Notes: generated by a model not told the origin, from the letters alone. A stretch of 64,000 bases of DNA from Chryseobacterium arthrosphaerae (GCF_001684965.1 NZ_MAYG01000001.1:3224001-3288000), one strand, 5' to 3'. Positions 9,265 through 19,567 are shown, numbered from the stretch's first letter. Numbers and translations: made by a program.

Positions 9265-9891
9265 ATGGAAGAATTACATTCAGAGGCACAGCAGGCAGAG
9301 CCGCCCGCACCCAAGATCATAGGCCTTACAGGAGGAATCGGTTCAGGTAAAACCACAGTAGCTCATTTTATTGAAGAATTTGGTTTTCCGGTATATTATT
9401 CGGATGACAGGGCAAAAGCCATTGTCAATGAGAGCGAAGATCTTAAGATAAAAATCAAAGAACTCCTGGGCGAAGAATCATATGATAAAAATGGCCTCTA
9501 TGACAGAAAGTTTGTTGCGGGGAAAGTTTTCAGTAATCAGGATCTGCTTGAGCAGTTAAATGAAATCATTCATCCGGCTGTACGGATAGATTTTGAGGAC
9601 TGGGTAAAGAAACAAACCAAATACCTGGTTTTCAAAGAAACAGCATTGTTGTTTGAGCTGAAACTTAACAGGCAATGCTACAAATCTCTTCTGGTAACTG
9701 CTGAAGATAATATCAGGATCAAAAGGGTTATGGACAGGGATAATAAAACTTACCGTGAAGTACAGGCAGTGATGGAGAAGCAAATGTCTGAAAAAGATAA
9801 GATCAAAATGGCAGATTGCATTATCTACAACAATACCAATCTGGAAGAATTAAAAGAAGAGACTGAAAAAGTCATCTTTGCAATTGAATAA
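9265..9891 (+). CDS. coaE: Dephospho-CoA kinase
   Basis: Phosphorylates the 3'-hydroxyl of dephospho-CoA, the last step of coenzyme A synthesis. The 208-residue protein has the P-loop GGIGSGKT (residues 23-30) within KIIGLTGGIGSGKTT and the typical LVFKETALLFE segment and VMDRDNKTYREVQAVMEKQM lid/base region. The ATG at 9265 is the only in-frame start before the P-loop. It gives an N-terminal extension of about 15 residues (EELHSEAQQAEPPAP) compared with most CoaE proteins. It is the last gene of the probable ruvB-coaE run and is followed by a strong hairpin terminator. Confidence 0.95.
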   Translation: MEELHSEAQQAEPPAPKIIGLTGGIGSGKTTVAHFIEEFGFPVYYSDDRAKAIVNESEDLKIKIKELLGEESYDKNGLYDRKFVAGKVFSNQDLLEQLNEIIHPAVRIDFEDWVKKQTKYLVFKETALLFELKLNRQCYKSLLVTAEDNIRIKRVMDRDNKTYREVQAVMEKQMSEKDKIKMADCIIYNNTNLEELKEETEKVIFAIE

Positions 9892-9893
9892 AC

Positions 9894-9927
9894 AAAAACT
9901 CGTTAGAATAATTTCTAACGAGTTTTT
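9894..9927. terminator. Bidirectional terminator between coaE and the convergent T9SS protease gene
   Basis: Perfect 15-bp stem (AAAAACTCGTTAGAA and its complement) with a 4-base loop, flanked by A and T runs on both sides. Confidence 0.92.
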
Positions 9928-9983
9928 TTAATAATAAGGTGCAATCAATTTTCTATTCTGAAAGCTCTTACGGTCTAAGGAGC

Positions 9984-12900
9984 TTACTCTTTAATGAATT
10001 TTTTCTGTACAGTTTTACCATTGTCATCAATGTCGATCACATATACCCCATTGATAAGCTTACTGACATTAATCTGGTTATTCAGCAGAATTCCTTCTGC
10101 GATCACCTGCCCTACTGCACTATAGATCTTATATTTTGCTCTTTTGCCAATATTTTTCACATACAATACAGAACTTACCGGGTTAGGATAAATCAGGATA
10201 TCATCCTGATTGAGAGGATTGGAAATAACGTTTTTGGAAATTCTCACAGAATAGTCTTCTACTTCCCCATTCTTAAAACTAAGACAGTTCACCGGAACTC
10301 CGTCTCTTTCCATAGCTACTCTCATTACCACGTATTTGTAGTCGGTCATACTTACAAAAGCATCTACAGGTACATTGAATTTTCCTGATACCGGGCTTGT
10401 TGTATTAGGAGGTGAAGTAAATACCCTCTCGTTCACATCAAATTCTCCGTTTCTGTTGAAGTCAATCCAGACTGCAATTCCTTCATTGTAAGTATTTCCT
10501 GTCCATTTTTTCTCAATAATGATTTCATTATCCACAGATCCCTGAATCAGTTCTATGAATGTTTCAGGAACTCCTGTATAATCGGTATAGGTAGATGCCC
10601 CGGATTCATTTTCCATTATTTTCTTACCATTCGGCTTCACTGTAACTTTAGAAATATGTTCCCCTACTGAACTTCCTGAAGACATTCTACAGTAGGTCAC
10701 GGTAGGTGTGGTAAAGTAGTAAGGTGGTGTAAAGGTGCCGGGAATACCATTACAGATGTTGGCAACCTGCATTTCATATTTCGTAAGTTCAGATAATCCG
10801 GTCAGGGTATAATTATTGGTAGCAACCTGAATATTTGTCCAGCCTGGAATTCCTACTTTTCTGTATCGCAGAAGATAAGTAGCTCCTGGGAAAGGATCCC
10901 ATTGAATAACTGCTGATGTAGGCAACAGCTGGGTAATGGTAAGTCCCGGAGGAGGAAGTTCACAGGTTCTCTCTGTAGTAAATATTACAGGGTTTGAATA
11001 AGAGTTCCAGATAGTCTCTGCCGGACACTGGCTGGCAATCTGTACTTCATAGGCTGTGTACGGATCAAGGCTGCCAAGAGTATAGGTATTGGCCGGTGCT
11101 GCAGGCAGATCGATTTCCGGATTGGGCCATCCTGTACTTCCTACTTTTCTCCATCGCATTTTATACTTTACTCCTGTCACACTTGGTGCCCAGGTAATCA
11201 GGGCTGAGTTTGTGGTAATGCTGCTGACCGTTACTCCCGGAGGTTCAGGATCACATCTTGTTGTAAATACTACGACCGGTGTGAATGTTCCTAAAGATAT
11301 TCCGCAGTTTGCCGCAATTTTAACTTCATAGGTAGTAGAAGGTGACAGGTTATTCAGGGTATAAGGTATGCTGGTAACATAAATATCCGTCCATGCTGCA
11401 GCCCCCTGCACCCTATACTGTAAAAGATAAGTAATATTATCCGCTGCTGCAGTCCAGTTGATAACAGCAGAATTATGAGTTACTGTATTCACTCCGAATC
11501 CGGTAGGTGTAGCAGTACTGCAGGGTCTTAATCTTACGGCATAATCCTCCACTTCACCATCTGTGATATTCTGGCACATTACAGGCGCGCTTGTTCTTCG
11601 TAAAGCCACTCTCATGGTTGTTGTCAATGGTCCTGAATAAGCATTTGAAGGAACATCAAACATTGCGGTAACCGGTGTATTGGAACTGGCTGCTGAAATT
11701 AGAATTCTTTCAGCGTTATCAAATTGCCCGTCCCTGTTAAAGTCGATCCAGGCTGTAACGGCTGTATTTGATGTTGCACCGCTCCACCCTTTAGCTACTG
11801 AAATTTTATTATTTACTGATCCGGTTTCTAAGGTGATCAGGGTGGCAGGGGTGGTATAATTGGTGTAATTATTCTGTACAGAAGTATTATTCATTACAGC
11901 CAAAGCAGGGTTGACAGAAGTTACAGTTACATTTGAAATATGTTCATTTGTTCCTGTACCTGTCATAGGACAATAGGTTAATACCGGTGTTGTAAACTGT
12001 TGTGAAGGAGAGAATGCTCCTTGGTTATTATTACATATTGTTGACACCTGAACTTCATATTGCGTCTGTTCTGTAAGGCCTTGAATGGTATAGTTATTTC
12101 CCGGAGGCAACACAGGATTTATAGTCGTCCATGCTGTTGTTCCTACTTTTCTGTATCTTAATATATAAGTGGCTCCTGCCGTAGTAGCCCATGATACATT
12201 GGCAGAGGTTGGTGTCAGATTGGTGATGGTAATATTAGAAGGTGCTGCGGTGGTACATGTCGGCAAATCGATAAGTTTAACAGCATAATCTTCTACTTCA
12301 CCATTGGCAAAAGATCCGCAGACAGCCGGACTGCTTATATCTCTCATAACGACCCGCATCCTTGTGGTAAGAGGCCCTGAATAAGCTGTTGCAGGCACCG
12401 GAAATGTAGCCGTTACAGGAGTTACCTGGTTATTGGCTGCATTAAGTACCCTCTCTGTTGTTTCGAATGTCCCGTTCTTGTCAAAATCTATCCATACGCT
12501 TACAGCCTTATTACTCATCGTTCCCGGCCAGAATTTTGATACTGAAACCGTATTATTACCAGTCCCCCGGACCAGGGTTATTAATTTGGTAGCATCCGCT
12601 GAATAATCGGTATAATTATTAGCTCCGGAGTTATTGCTCATGGTGTAAGAGCTTGTAGCTGCTACCGTGACATTTGAAATATATCCATTATTGGTATTCG
12701 TAGAAGTAGCCGTACAATAAGGAGTCATAAACACTGTGGATGCCGAAAAGTTTCCGGTTACCCCAGAACAGATATTGGCGATCTGAACTTCATAATGAGT
12801 ACCTGCTGTAAGTCCTTGCAGTGTTGTCGTATTAACGGTTGGATTGGGGTTAACCGTTATCCATGCAGTAGCTCCCGCTACACGGTACCGTACTATATAA

Positions 12901-14966
12901 GTTGCATTAAAGGAGGCATTCCAGGTTATAGTGGCTGTTGTTTGTGTAGTAGCTGTCACTACAATTCCTCCCGGAGCATTAGTATTACAGATTGGCAATG
13001 TACTTATCGGAGCGCTTCCAATAGCATAAAATACGTTATTAAGAGCACTTACTCTGATTTTTGCAGTACCTCCTACAGTAAGCGGAAAAGGACTGAAATC
13101 CAGCGCTTCGGATCCGTCATTAGGTGTTGAAGCTGTCACTACATTCCAGGTAACGCCATTATCTGTAGTAAAATCAATTTTTACATTAGGAGCATTATAG
13201 GGTGCTGCATTGGTATTCACAACATCCCAGACTACGTTAGTGGGTCCGTTATTATAAACAGTTGTAGGGTTCACTTTAAACGGTCCGTTATTTCCAACAA
13301 TAATTGTCTGGGTTGCCGACTGTGTCTGTTGTTCTGTGGAAACAGGATTGTTGTCACGCACAGTCACTGTAAATCTGGTTGTTCTGGCCACTGTAGACAC
13401 GGCCTCCCATAGATTATTTGAATTATTTAAAACACCTGCCAGAACAGAACTGAGTCTTGGAAAATACCGTGTAGGGCTATTGGATGGTGCAATTGATCTG
13501 AAAGACGGTCCGGATGCCGTATTCCCTAAATTATTCGTATTAATCACTTCATTCGCTATATCTACTTCCTCCCAGGTATACGTCATTGGATCATTCTCCG
13601 CATCAGTAGCTGATGCTGTCAGGACAAAAGCTGTCCCTTTTGGAATATTATAAGTAGGCAATGCCCCGATTACTGGCGGCGTATTGGTAATCTGTGTTTC
13701 TATATCACAGGTTTTACTAATCAGGTTGGCCTGAATGTCTCTTATATTGGTTGTATTAAAATAAGGATCTGAATGTGGCTGAACATCAGTATTTGCTCCT
13801 GTAACACCTGCGTAGCCCATAATGGTAGACCCTGAACCCGGTTCAACACTTGTTGCAGAACCTAATTGAGGAGCGTCATAAGAAAAACTGTGTATTCCTC
13901 CCAGCTGATGTCCTATCTCATGGGCAACAAAATCAATATCAAAATTGTCTCCTACCGGAGGATTATTGCCTGGAGAAGTCCAGCCTGAACCTTTATCTTT
14001 TCCTGCAGGTGTCAGATTATCCCGGCATATGCAGCCGATACATCCGGCGTTTCCACCGGCGCCCGGCGGAGAAAATAAATGTCCGATATCATAATTTGCA
14101 TTACCTACGGTTGCGGTAAGAACATTCTGAACCTGAGAATTCCAGCCCACGATACCGTTCTGGGTTCCGTTTTCAGTTGCGGAATAGGGATCCGTGTTTG
14201 CATTGGTATATATCAGACTTGGAAAATTCTGTAAATTTAAATGAAGAGCAAAGTCTTTTTCATAAACTCCATTGATCCTTGTAAGCGTTGCATTCATAGC
14301 AGCCAATGCTCCGGCTACAGTTCCTCCGTGATACTGGGTATATTCACCACACACACTCAGTGCTAATCTCAATGTTCTGTATTTCCGGTCAGATGATTTT
14401 CCAAAATTTGTCACCTGATTCGTAAAAGACTGCCCCTGCTGATGTAGCTTTTCTATCTCAAGTTTATCACTTTCCTCTTCTCCGGTTGAGCACACAAATC
14501 CGGATTTCCCTCCTTTTGTTTTAGGATAAACCCTATAAACAGTTTTAGCGGTATTCGCAGGTTCTATAAATTCGGATCCTTCGCCGGTGATAATCATAGA
14601 CTGAAAATCATGAGGTGCTAAGCTAAACCTCAGGTATTTGCCAGGGTCATCAATTCCTACTCCTACGTAGGAGCCAAGCTGATATTGTTCTGCCAGCTCT
14701 TTCACCACAACCGGAAAACTGTAGACAGAAAATTTTTCAATTTTCCCGTTTAAAGTAGGTAAAGATATGATCACAGGTTTTGCATTTTTGCCTGTTTCCT
14801 GCGCATTCTTCAATTGAGATTTTAGCAGTGAAATGTCTAAAGAGTAATAGCTGTCATTGGGCAAGCCATCTCTGATGAGTTTTCCATCGGGTGCTGCAGG
14901 GGTCCATTGTGCATGAGCCATTGCGAACAAACAAAGGAAAAAGAAAGAAATAAAAGTTTTATTCAT
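9984..14966 (-). CDS. Secreted reprolysin-like metzincin protease with FN3 and GEVED domains and T9SS sorting domain
   Basis: A 1660-residue exported protein. Residues 1-19 form a signal peptide (MNKTFISFFFLCLFAMAHA). A prodomain-like region follows, with a lone cysteine at 159. The zinc site HEIGHQLGGIHS is at 349-360 with the metzincin Met-turn STIMGYAG at about 380-387, so it is a zinc endopeptidase. Beyond the protease domain are a PKD/cadherin-like segment, repeated fibronectin type III modules (ending in TxYEVQIAxxC-type strands) and three GEVED domains (GEVEDYAVKL, GEVEDYAVRL, GEVEDYSVRI). The end (IYPNPVSSVLYV ... KKFIKE) is a type A T9SS sorting domain, which implies export across the outer membrane. 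Target proteins are unknown. It is the third of three tandem T9SS genes. Confidence 0.9.
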   Translation of the reverse strand: MNKTFISFFFLCLFAMAHAQWTPAAPDGKLIRDGLPNDSYYSLDISLLKSQLKNAQETGKNAKPVIISLPTLNGKIEKFSVYSFPVVVKELAEQYQLGSYVGVGIDDPGKYLRFSLAPHDFQSMIITGEGSEFIEPANTAKTVYRVYPKTKGGKSGFVCSTGEEESDKLEIEKLHQQGQSFTNQVTNFGKSSDRKYRTLRLALSVCGEYTQYHGGTVAGALAAMNATLTRINGVYEKDFALHLNLQNFPSLIYTNANTDPYSATENGTQNGIVGWNSQVQNVLTATVGNANYDIGHLFSPPGAGGNAGCIGCICRDNLTPAGKDKGSGWTSPGNNPPVGDNFDIDFVAHEIGHQLGGIHSFSYDAPQLGSATSVEPGSGSTIMGYAGVTGANTDVQPHSDPYFNTTNIRDIQANLISKTCDIETQITNTPPVIGALPTYNIPKGTAFVLTASATDAENDPMTYTWEEVDIANEVINTNNLGNTASGPSFRSIAPSNSPTRYFPRLSSVLAGVLNNSNNLWEAVSTVARTTRFTVTVRDNNPVSTEQQTQSATQTIIVGNNGPFKVNPTTVYNNGPTNVVWDVVNTNAAPYNAPNVKIDFTTDNGVTWNVVTASTPNDGSEALDFSPFPLTVGGTAKIRVSALNNVFYAIGSAPISTLPICNTNAPGGIVVTATTQTTATITWNASFNATYIVRYRVAGATAWITVNPNPTVNTTTLQGLTAGTHYEVQIANICSGVTGNFSASTVFMTPYCTATSTNTNNGYISNVTVAATSSYTMSNNSGANNYTDYSADATKLITLVRGTGNNTVSVSKFWPGTMSNKAVSVWIDFDKNGTFETTERVLNAANNQVTPVTATFPVPATAYSGPLTTRMRVVMRDISSPAVCGSFANGEVEDYAVKLIDLPTCTTAAPSNITITNLTPTSANVSWATTAGATYILRYRKVGTTAWTTINPVLPPGNNYTIQGLTEQTQYEVQVSTICNNNQGAFSPSQQFTTPVLTYCPMTGTGTNEHISNVTVTSVNPALAVMNNTSVQNNYTNYTTPATLITLETGSVNNKISVAKGWSGATSNTAVTAWIDFNRDGQFDNAERILISAASSNTPVTAMFDVPSNAYSGPLTTTMRVALRRTSAPVMCQNITDGEVEDYAVRLRPCSTATPTGFGVNTVTHNSAVINWTAAADNITYLLQYRVQGAAAWTDIYVTSIPYTLNNLSPSTTYEVKIAANCGISLGTFTPVVVFTTRCDPEPPGVTVSSITTNSALITWAPSVTGVKYKMRWRKVGSTGWPNPEIDLPAAPANTYTLGSLDPYTAYEVQIASQCPAETIWNSYSNPVIFTTERTCELPPPGLTITQLLPTSAVIQWDPFPGATYLLRYRKVGIPGWTNIQVATNNYTLTGLSELTKYEMQVANICNGIPGTFTPPYYFTTPTVTYCRMSSGSSVGEHISKVTVKPNGKKIMENESGASTYTDYTGVPETFIELIQGSVDNEIIIEKKWTGNTYNEGIAVWIDFNRNGEFDVNERVFTSPPNTTSPVSGKFNVPVDAFVSMTDYKYVVMRVAMERDGVPVNCLSFKNGEVEDYSVRISKNVISNPLNQDDILIYPNPVSSVLYVKNIGKRAKYKIYSAVGQVIAEGILLNNQINVSKLINGVYVIDIDDNGKTVQKKFIKE

Positions 14967-14996
14967 AATTTCTCTTAAAGCTTTGTATTAATCTCA

Positions 14997-15004
14997 CAAA
15001 ACTA
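14997..15004 (-). promoter_or_regulatory. Candidate -7 element (TAGTTTTG) for the 1660-residue protease gene
   Basis: The minus strand reads TAGTTTTG, matching TAnnTTTG, about 30 bases before the start codon. A TTG occurs 16-20 bases further upstream, although that region has several. Confidence 0.5.
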
Positions 15005-15150
15005 AACACTTTAATATCAACAAACAACACATTAGCTAATTTGATTGAAAACTTAGCAATAAAAACTCTAAGTAATTAAAAATATTCATAGTTTTATTGA
15101 AAAATATGAAAAAATTCAAAACACAGTGACTAATTAACTCATCAAAAGAC

Positions 15151-15180
15151 AAAAAAAAGCCCCCATTTCTGGAGGCTTTT
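15151..15180 (-). terminator. Terminator after the 1455-residue FN3/GEVED gene
   Basis: Hairpin of AAAAGCCTCC pairing with a GGGGGCTTTT-type arm on the minus strand, followed by eight T residues, 20 bases past the stop codon. Confidence 0.85.
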
Positions 15181-15199
15181 CTATCTGAAATTTAGTTGA

Positions 15200-18100
15200 T
15201 TATTGTTTGATAAATTTCTTTTGAACAGTTTTACCATTATCATCGATATCAATTACATAAACACCGTTGATCAATTTGCTTACATTGATCTGGCTGTTGA
15301 GTAAAATACCGTCTGCGATCACCTGTCCGGCAGCATTGTAGATCTTATATTTTGCTCTTTTGCTAATATTTTTCACAAACAATACAGAACTTACCGGGTT
15401 AGGATAGATCATGATATCATTCTGATCAAGAGGGTTAGGAGTTACCTGTTTAGAAATTCTTACCGTGTAATCTTCAACTTCCCCATTTTTAAAGCTGGTA
15501 CAGTTTACAGGAACGCCGTCTCTTTCCATAGCCACTCTCATTACTACATATTTGTAATCTGTCATGCTTACAAATGCGTCGGTAGGTACATTGAACTTAC
15601 CTGATACCGGACTTGTTGTATTTGGAGGTGAAGTAAAGATTCTTTCATTAATATCGAACTCACCGTTTCTGTTGAAATCAATCCAAACTGCAATTCCTTC
15701 ATTGTAAGTATTTCCTGTCCATTTTTTCTCAATGATGATTTCATTGTCAGTAGATCCCTGAACCAGTTCAATGAAAGTCTTAGACACTCCGGTATAATCT
15801 GTATAAGTAGATGCACCTGATTCATTTTCCATTACTTTCTTACCATTCGGTTTCACAGTAACTTTAGAAATATGCTCTCCTGTAGAACTTCCTGAAGCCA
15901 TTCTACAATACGTTACCGTAGGGGTTGTAAAATAGTATGGAGGGGTATAATTTCCAGGGGTACCGTTACAGATATTTACTACCTGCATTTCATATTTCGT
16001 TAATTCCGTAAGACCTGTCAATACAAGGTTGTTAACCAATGTAGGAACTTCTGTCCAGCTCGGAATACCAACTTTTCTGTATCTAAGAACATACGTTGCT
16101 CCAGGGAAAGGATCCCATTTGATCTCAGCCGATGTAGGCAATAATTGAGTAATCGTTAATCCCGGAGGTGGAATTTCACATATTCTTTCTGTTGTAAATA
16201 CTTTAGGGTTTGAATATGGATTGATGGTATTTTCTCCGTTACACTTATTGGCAATCTGCACTTCGTATGTAGTAAATGGCTCTAGAGGAGTTGTACTTCC
16301 CAATACATAAGTATTTGCAGGAGGGTTAGGTAAACTAACGTTATTCCAAGTAGTGGTACCTACTTTTCTCCATTGCATCGTATAAGTAGCACTTGCTGCA
16401 AGTGGAGACCACGTAATCAATGCAGTTGTTGGCGTAATGTTCGTTACAGTCACATTCGGAGGAGTAGGATCACATCTTGTAGTGAATGTTGTGATAGGAG
16501 TAGGAGTACCAACAACATCTCCACAAATTGCGGCAATTTCTACTTCATATGTTGTAGCCGGAGTCAATCCGTTAATTGTTAGATTTGGAAAGTTATTCAA
16601 TAATGCAGAAGCATATACCTGAGTCCAGGTTGTAGTTCCCAACACTCTGTATTTTACCAAATAACTTACTCCTGCTCCTGTAATATTAATAGTCACAGAA
16701 TTATGTGCAGGCGTAAATACAGGATTATTTGGTTTGGCATTGCTACAAGGTCTTATTCTAACTCTGTAGTCTTCTACCTCTCCGTCTACAGCATTCTGAC
16801 ACATCACAGGAGCACTTGAACGTTTTGCTACCACTCTCATGGTCGTAGTTAACGGTCCCGTATAAGCTGTTGAAGGAACTGCAAAGGTTGTTGTAACCGG
16901 TGTAGTTGTATTAGCTGCGGAAAGTATAAATCTCTCTGTAGTATTATCAAACTGTCCGTCTCTGTTGAAGTCGATCCATGCAGTTACCGCTACATTTCCT
17001 GTTGCACCATTCCAGCCTTTTGAAACTGAAATTTTATTATTCTGAGAATTAACATCTAAAGTAATAAGGGTCTCAGGAGTTGTATAGCTGATATAGTTGG
17101 TCTGTACCGAAGTATTATTCATTACAGGAACTCCAGGGTTTGAAGAAGTAACGGTTACATTGGAAATGTGATCGTTCGTACCTGAACCTGTCATCTGACA
17201 ATAAGACAACGGTGGCGTCGTAAATGTTACTGATGATGAATAGCTACCTGTAGAAGTTCCGCACTTGGTAGAAACCTGAACTTCATAACTTGTCTGTTCT
17301 GTAAGACCAGGAATTGTATAGTAGTTCTGACCTGCAGGTAAAGTCATCGTCTGCCATGTACCACCAGATGTTGTTCTCCATCTTATGGTATAAGTAGCTC
17401 CTGTGGTTGCTACCCATGATACTGTAGCAGAAGTAGCAGTAAGACTGTTTACCGTAATATTGGTTGGAGCTGCTGTTGTACAGTTCTGAGGATCTATAAA
17501 CTTCACAGCATAGTCTTCCACTTCACCCTGGCTGAATGATCCGCAAGGATCAGAATCATCAAAATAAGTCATGACCACACGCATACGGGTATTCTGAGTA
17601 CCGGTATATGCAGAAGGAAGTACTGTGAAATTAGCTGTTACCGGAGTAGTCGTATTATAAGTAGTATTCAGGATTCTTTCAGTAACGTCAAAAACTCCGT
17701 CTCTGTTAAAATCGATCCAAGCAGAAACTCCATAAGAAGAGGAAGATCCCGGCCAGTATTTGTTAACAGAAATTTTATTGGTATTTCCACCACCTCTTTG
17801 TAATATAACCAGTCTGGTAGGATCTGCAGTATAATCTTTGTAACCGTCAGATGCAGAATTGCTCACCATAATCGGAGCATTGGTTGGTGTAACGGTTACG
17901 TTATTAATATAACCACTTGTAGAGGTATTACCGGTAGGACCTGCCGTACAATAATTAAGAGCAAGTGTAGTAAAGGTCACACTAGGAGAGAATGCTCCTG
18001 TAGCGCCACCACATACTGTAGCCACCTGAACTTCATATTGAGTCTGATCCAATAAGTTCGCCAGTAGCTGGCTGCTCGCTAATGTTGTATTAACGGTAAT

Positions 18101-19567
18101 AGATGTCCATGTAGTTCCTGTTACAGGCTTATATCGCACCACATAAGTTGCACCTATTGCAGGTACCCAGCTTACAACAGCTGTACTTGCCGTAACGTTT
18201 GATACAGCGATATTACTTGGAGGTGCAGTTGAACATGGCTGTAATGCAATAACATTCAATGTAAAGTCTACATAGTTACCGTAAGGTGCAGGACCACACG
18301 AATTGATATTTCCTGAATAGGATGTCGCAGTTCGTACTTTATAAGCTCCCGGTGGTGTGTTTGCAGGTATCGGAATAGTTGCGGTACCTGTTGTAGCATA
18401 ATTTGTTGTCGCCAGGATCGTTTCACCCGGGTCGTTAAAGCTAAGATTATTATTCCAGTCAATCCAAACATAATAATAGAAAGAACTGAAACTGCTAGGC
18501 ATACTACTAGCAAGATTCATCGTTAAAGTAGCTGAAGGTATTGCTGAAAAAGGTGCCGTAGAATTAACATACGCTGTATAAGAATTCGCTGTATAACCTA
18601 AATTTGAAATACCTCCCGTAGTCGTCACGTTGTTCAGATAATACTGAGTTGAGCTGGAACCTCCAGTTGGCGTACAATATGCTGTATGGAAGGAAATAGG
18701 ACCCACCCACCAGCTTTGATTGGCAGCATCACATTTTGCTCTCACCCATATATAATATGTCGTATTGGCAACCAATGGAGAAATCGTTGCACTTGTACCT
18801 GTAGTCACTGTTTGTGATGGAGGTGTTGTAGCTGTAGGAGCTGTACTGGAAGTACTGTAATAAATTTCATACCCTCCCGCAGGTGCAGGATTAGGAGCTG
18901 TCCAGCTGATACCAGCACTTGTAGTGGTAGCGGAGGTTAAAGTGATCACTCCAGGTGGCGGACATGCAGGTGCAGGTCCGAAAGTCATCCTGATATTAGG
19001 TCTCTCCGGGCCTACTGTTCCATCCTGCGTAGGAGGAGTATTATCCCCACGGATATACATATGCTTCGAGGCAGCAGTAGAATAAGTAAAAGCATTTCCT
19101 GCTGTTGTACCCGTTCCGTACCCTCCATAACTGGTCTCTACATAAACCATCATGTTATCTGATCCGTTATAGTAGAAAGGGGTTTGTAATGTTACAGTAT
19201 TCCACCCTGTAGGCATATTATTCAGGGTTCCGTTATACACTAAGGTAGCACCACCAATTGCAGTATCCCAATTTTGTGCTGTAATAGTTGTTACAGTACT
19301 TGCCACAGGTTTCACATAAATCTTTACCGGAAGAGAAAAACTTGTGGATGCTGTAGCATTCCATGCCACAGACAACAAACTTCCTCCAGCAGGAAGATTA
19401 ATTTCTGAAGCAGTATAAAGGGATGCGGATCTTTCAAATCCGTAGTAACCGGCCAAAGGATACCTTTGAGTGCTGGTTCCTGTACCAATCGTAACTGTTT
19501 GTGCCTGTATGAGGAGTCCGAAAACCATACAAAGCAGTGTAATGAACGGCTTAAAGCGCCTGTTCAT
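15200..19567 (-). CDS. Giant secreted FN3/GEVED-domain T9SS protein without a protease domain
   Basis: A 1455-residue exported protein. I start it at the ATG giving MNRRFKPFITLLCMVFGLLIQA, a good signal peptide; an ATG eight codons earlier (19591) is also possible. It begins with a jelly-roll-like region (TQRYPLAGYYGFERSASLYTAS), then alternates fibronectin type III modules with several GEVED domains (for example QGEVEDYAVKF, DGEVEDYRVRI, NGEVEDYTVRI). It ends with a T9SS type A sorting domain (MIYPNPVSSVLFV ... KKFIKQ). No HExxH site is present. The likely role is adhesion or surface binding, which is inference. Its last ~330 residues are nearly identical to those of the 1660-residue protease downstream. 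Confidence 0.85.
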   Translation of the reverse strand: MNRRFKPFITLLCMVFGLLIQAQTVTIGTGTSTQRYPLAGYYGFERSASLYTASEINLPAGGSLLSVAWNATASTSFSLPVKIYVKPVASTVTTITAQNWDTAIGGATLVYNGTLNNMPTGWNTVTLQTPFYYNGSDNMMVYVETSYGGYGTGTTAGNAFTYSTAASKHMYIRGDNTPPTQDGTVGPERPNIRMTFGPAPACPPPGVITLTSATTTSAGISWTAPNPAPAGGYEIYYSTSSTAPTATTPPSQTVTTGTSATISPLVANTTYYIWVRAKCDAANQSWWVGPISFHTAYCTPTGGSSSTQYYLNNVTTTGGISNLGYTANSYTAYVNSTAPFSAIPSATLTMNLASSMPSSFSSFYYYVWIDWNNNLSFNDPGETILATTNYATTGTATIPIPANTPPGAYKVRTATSYSGNINSCGPAPYGNYVDFTLNVIALQPCSTAPPSNIAVSNVTASTAVVSWVPAIGATYVVRYKPVTGTTWTSITVNTTLASSQLLANLLDQTQYEVQVATVCGGATGAFSPSVTFTTLALNYCTAGPTGNTSTSGYINNVTVTPTNAPIMVSNSASDGYKDYTADPTRLVILQRGGGNTNKISVNKYWPGSSSSYGVSAWIDFNRDGVFDVTERILNTTYNTTTPVTANFTVLPSAYTGTQNTRMRVVMTYFDDSDPCGSFSQGEVEDYAVKFIDPQNCTTAAPTNITVNSLTATSATVSWVATTGATYTIRWRTTSGGTWQTMTLPAGQNYYTIPGLTEQTSYEVQVSTKCGTSTGSYSSSVTFTTPPLSYCQMTGSGTNDHISNVTVTSSNPGVPVMNNTSVQTNYISYTTPETLITLDVNSQNNKISVSKGWNGATGNVAVTAWIDFNRDGQFDNTTERFILSAANTTTPVTTTFAVPSTAYTGPLTTTMRVVAKRSSAPVMCQNAVDGEVEDYRVRIRPCSNAKPNNPVFTPAHNSVTINITGAGVSYLVKYRVLGTTTWTQVYASALLNNFPNLTINGLTPATTYEVEIAAICGDVVGTPTPITTFTTRCDPTPPNVTVTNITPTTALITWSPLAASATYTMQWRKVGTTTWNNVSLPNPPANTYVLGSTTPLEPFTTYEVQIANKCNGENTINPYSNPKVFTTERICEIPPPGLTITQLLPTSAEIKWDPFPGATYVLRYRKVGIPSWTEVPTLVNNLVLTGLTELTKYEMQVVNICNGTPGNYTPPYYFTTPTVTYCRMASGSSTGEHISKVTVKPNGKKVMENESGASTYTDYTGVSKTFIELVQGSTDNEIIIEKKWTGNTYNEGIAVWIDFNRNGEFDINERIFTSPPNTTSPVSGKFNVPTDAFVSMTDYKYVVMRVAMERDGVPVNCTSFKNGEVEDYTVRISKQVTPNPLDQNDIMIYPNPVSSVLFVKNISKRAKYKIYNAAGQVIADGILLNSQINVSKLINGVYVIDIDDNGKTVQKKFIKQ

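Noticed and set aside
9939..10388. 149-codon plus-strand frame between coaE and the protease gene
   Set aside because: It lies almost wholly antisense to the T9SS sorting domain, whose reading frame is certain, and begins after a terminator with no promoter.
12795..13130. Plus-strand open frames opposite the T9SS protease genes
   Set aside because: The translations are Cys/Ser-rich and patternless, arise from the Thr/Asn-rich repeats on the other strand, and have no promoter.
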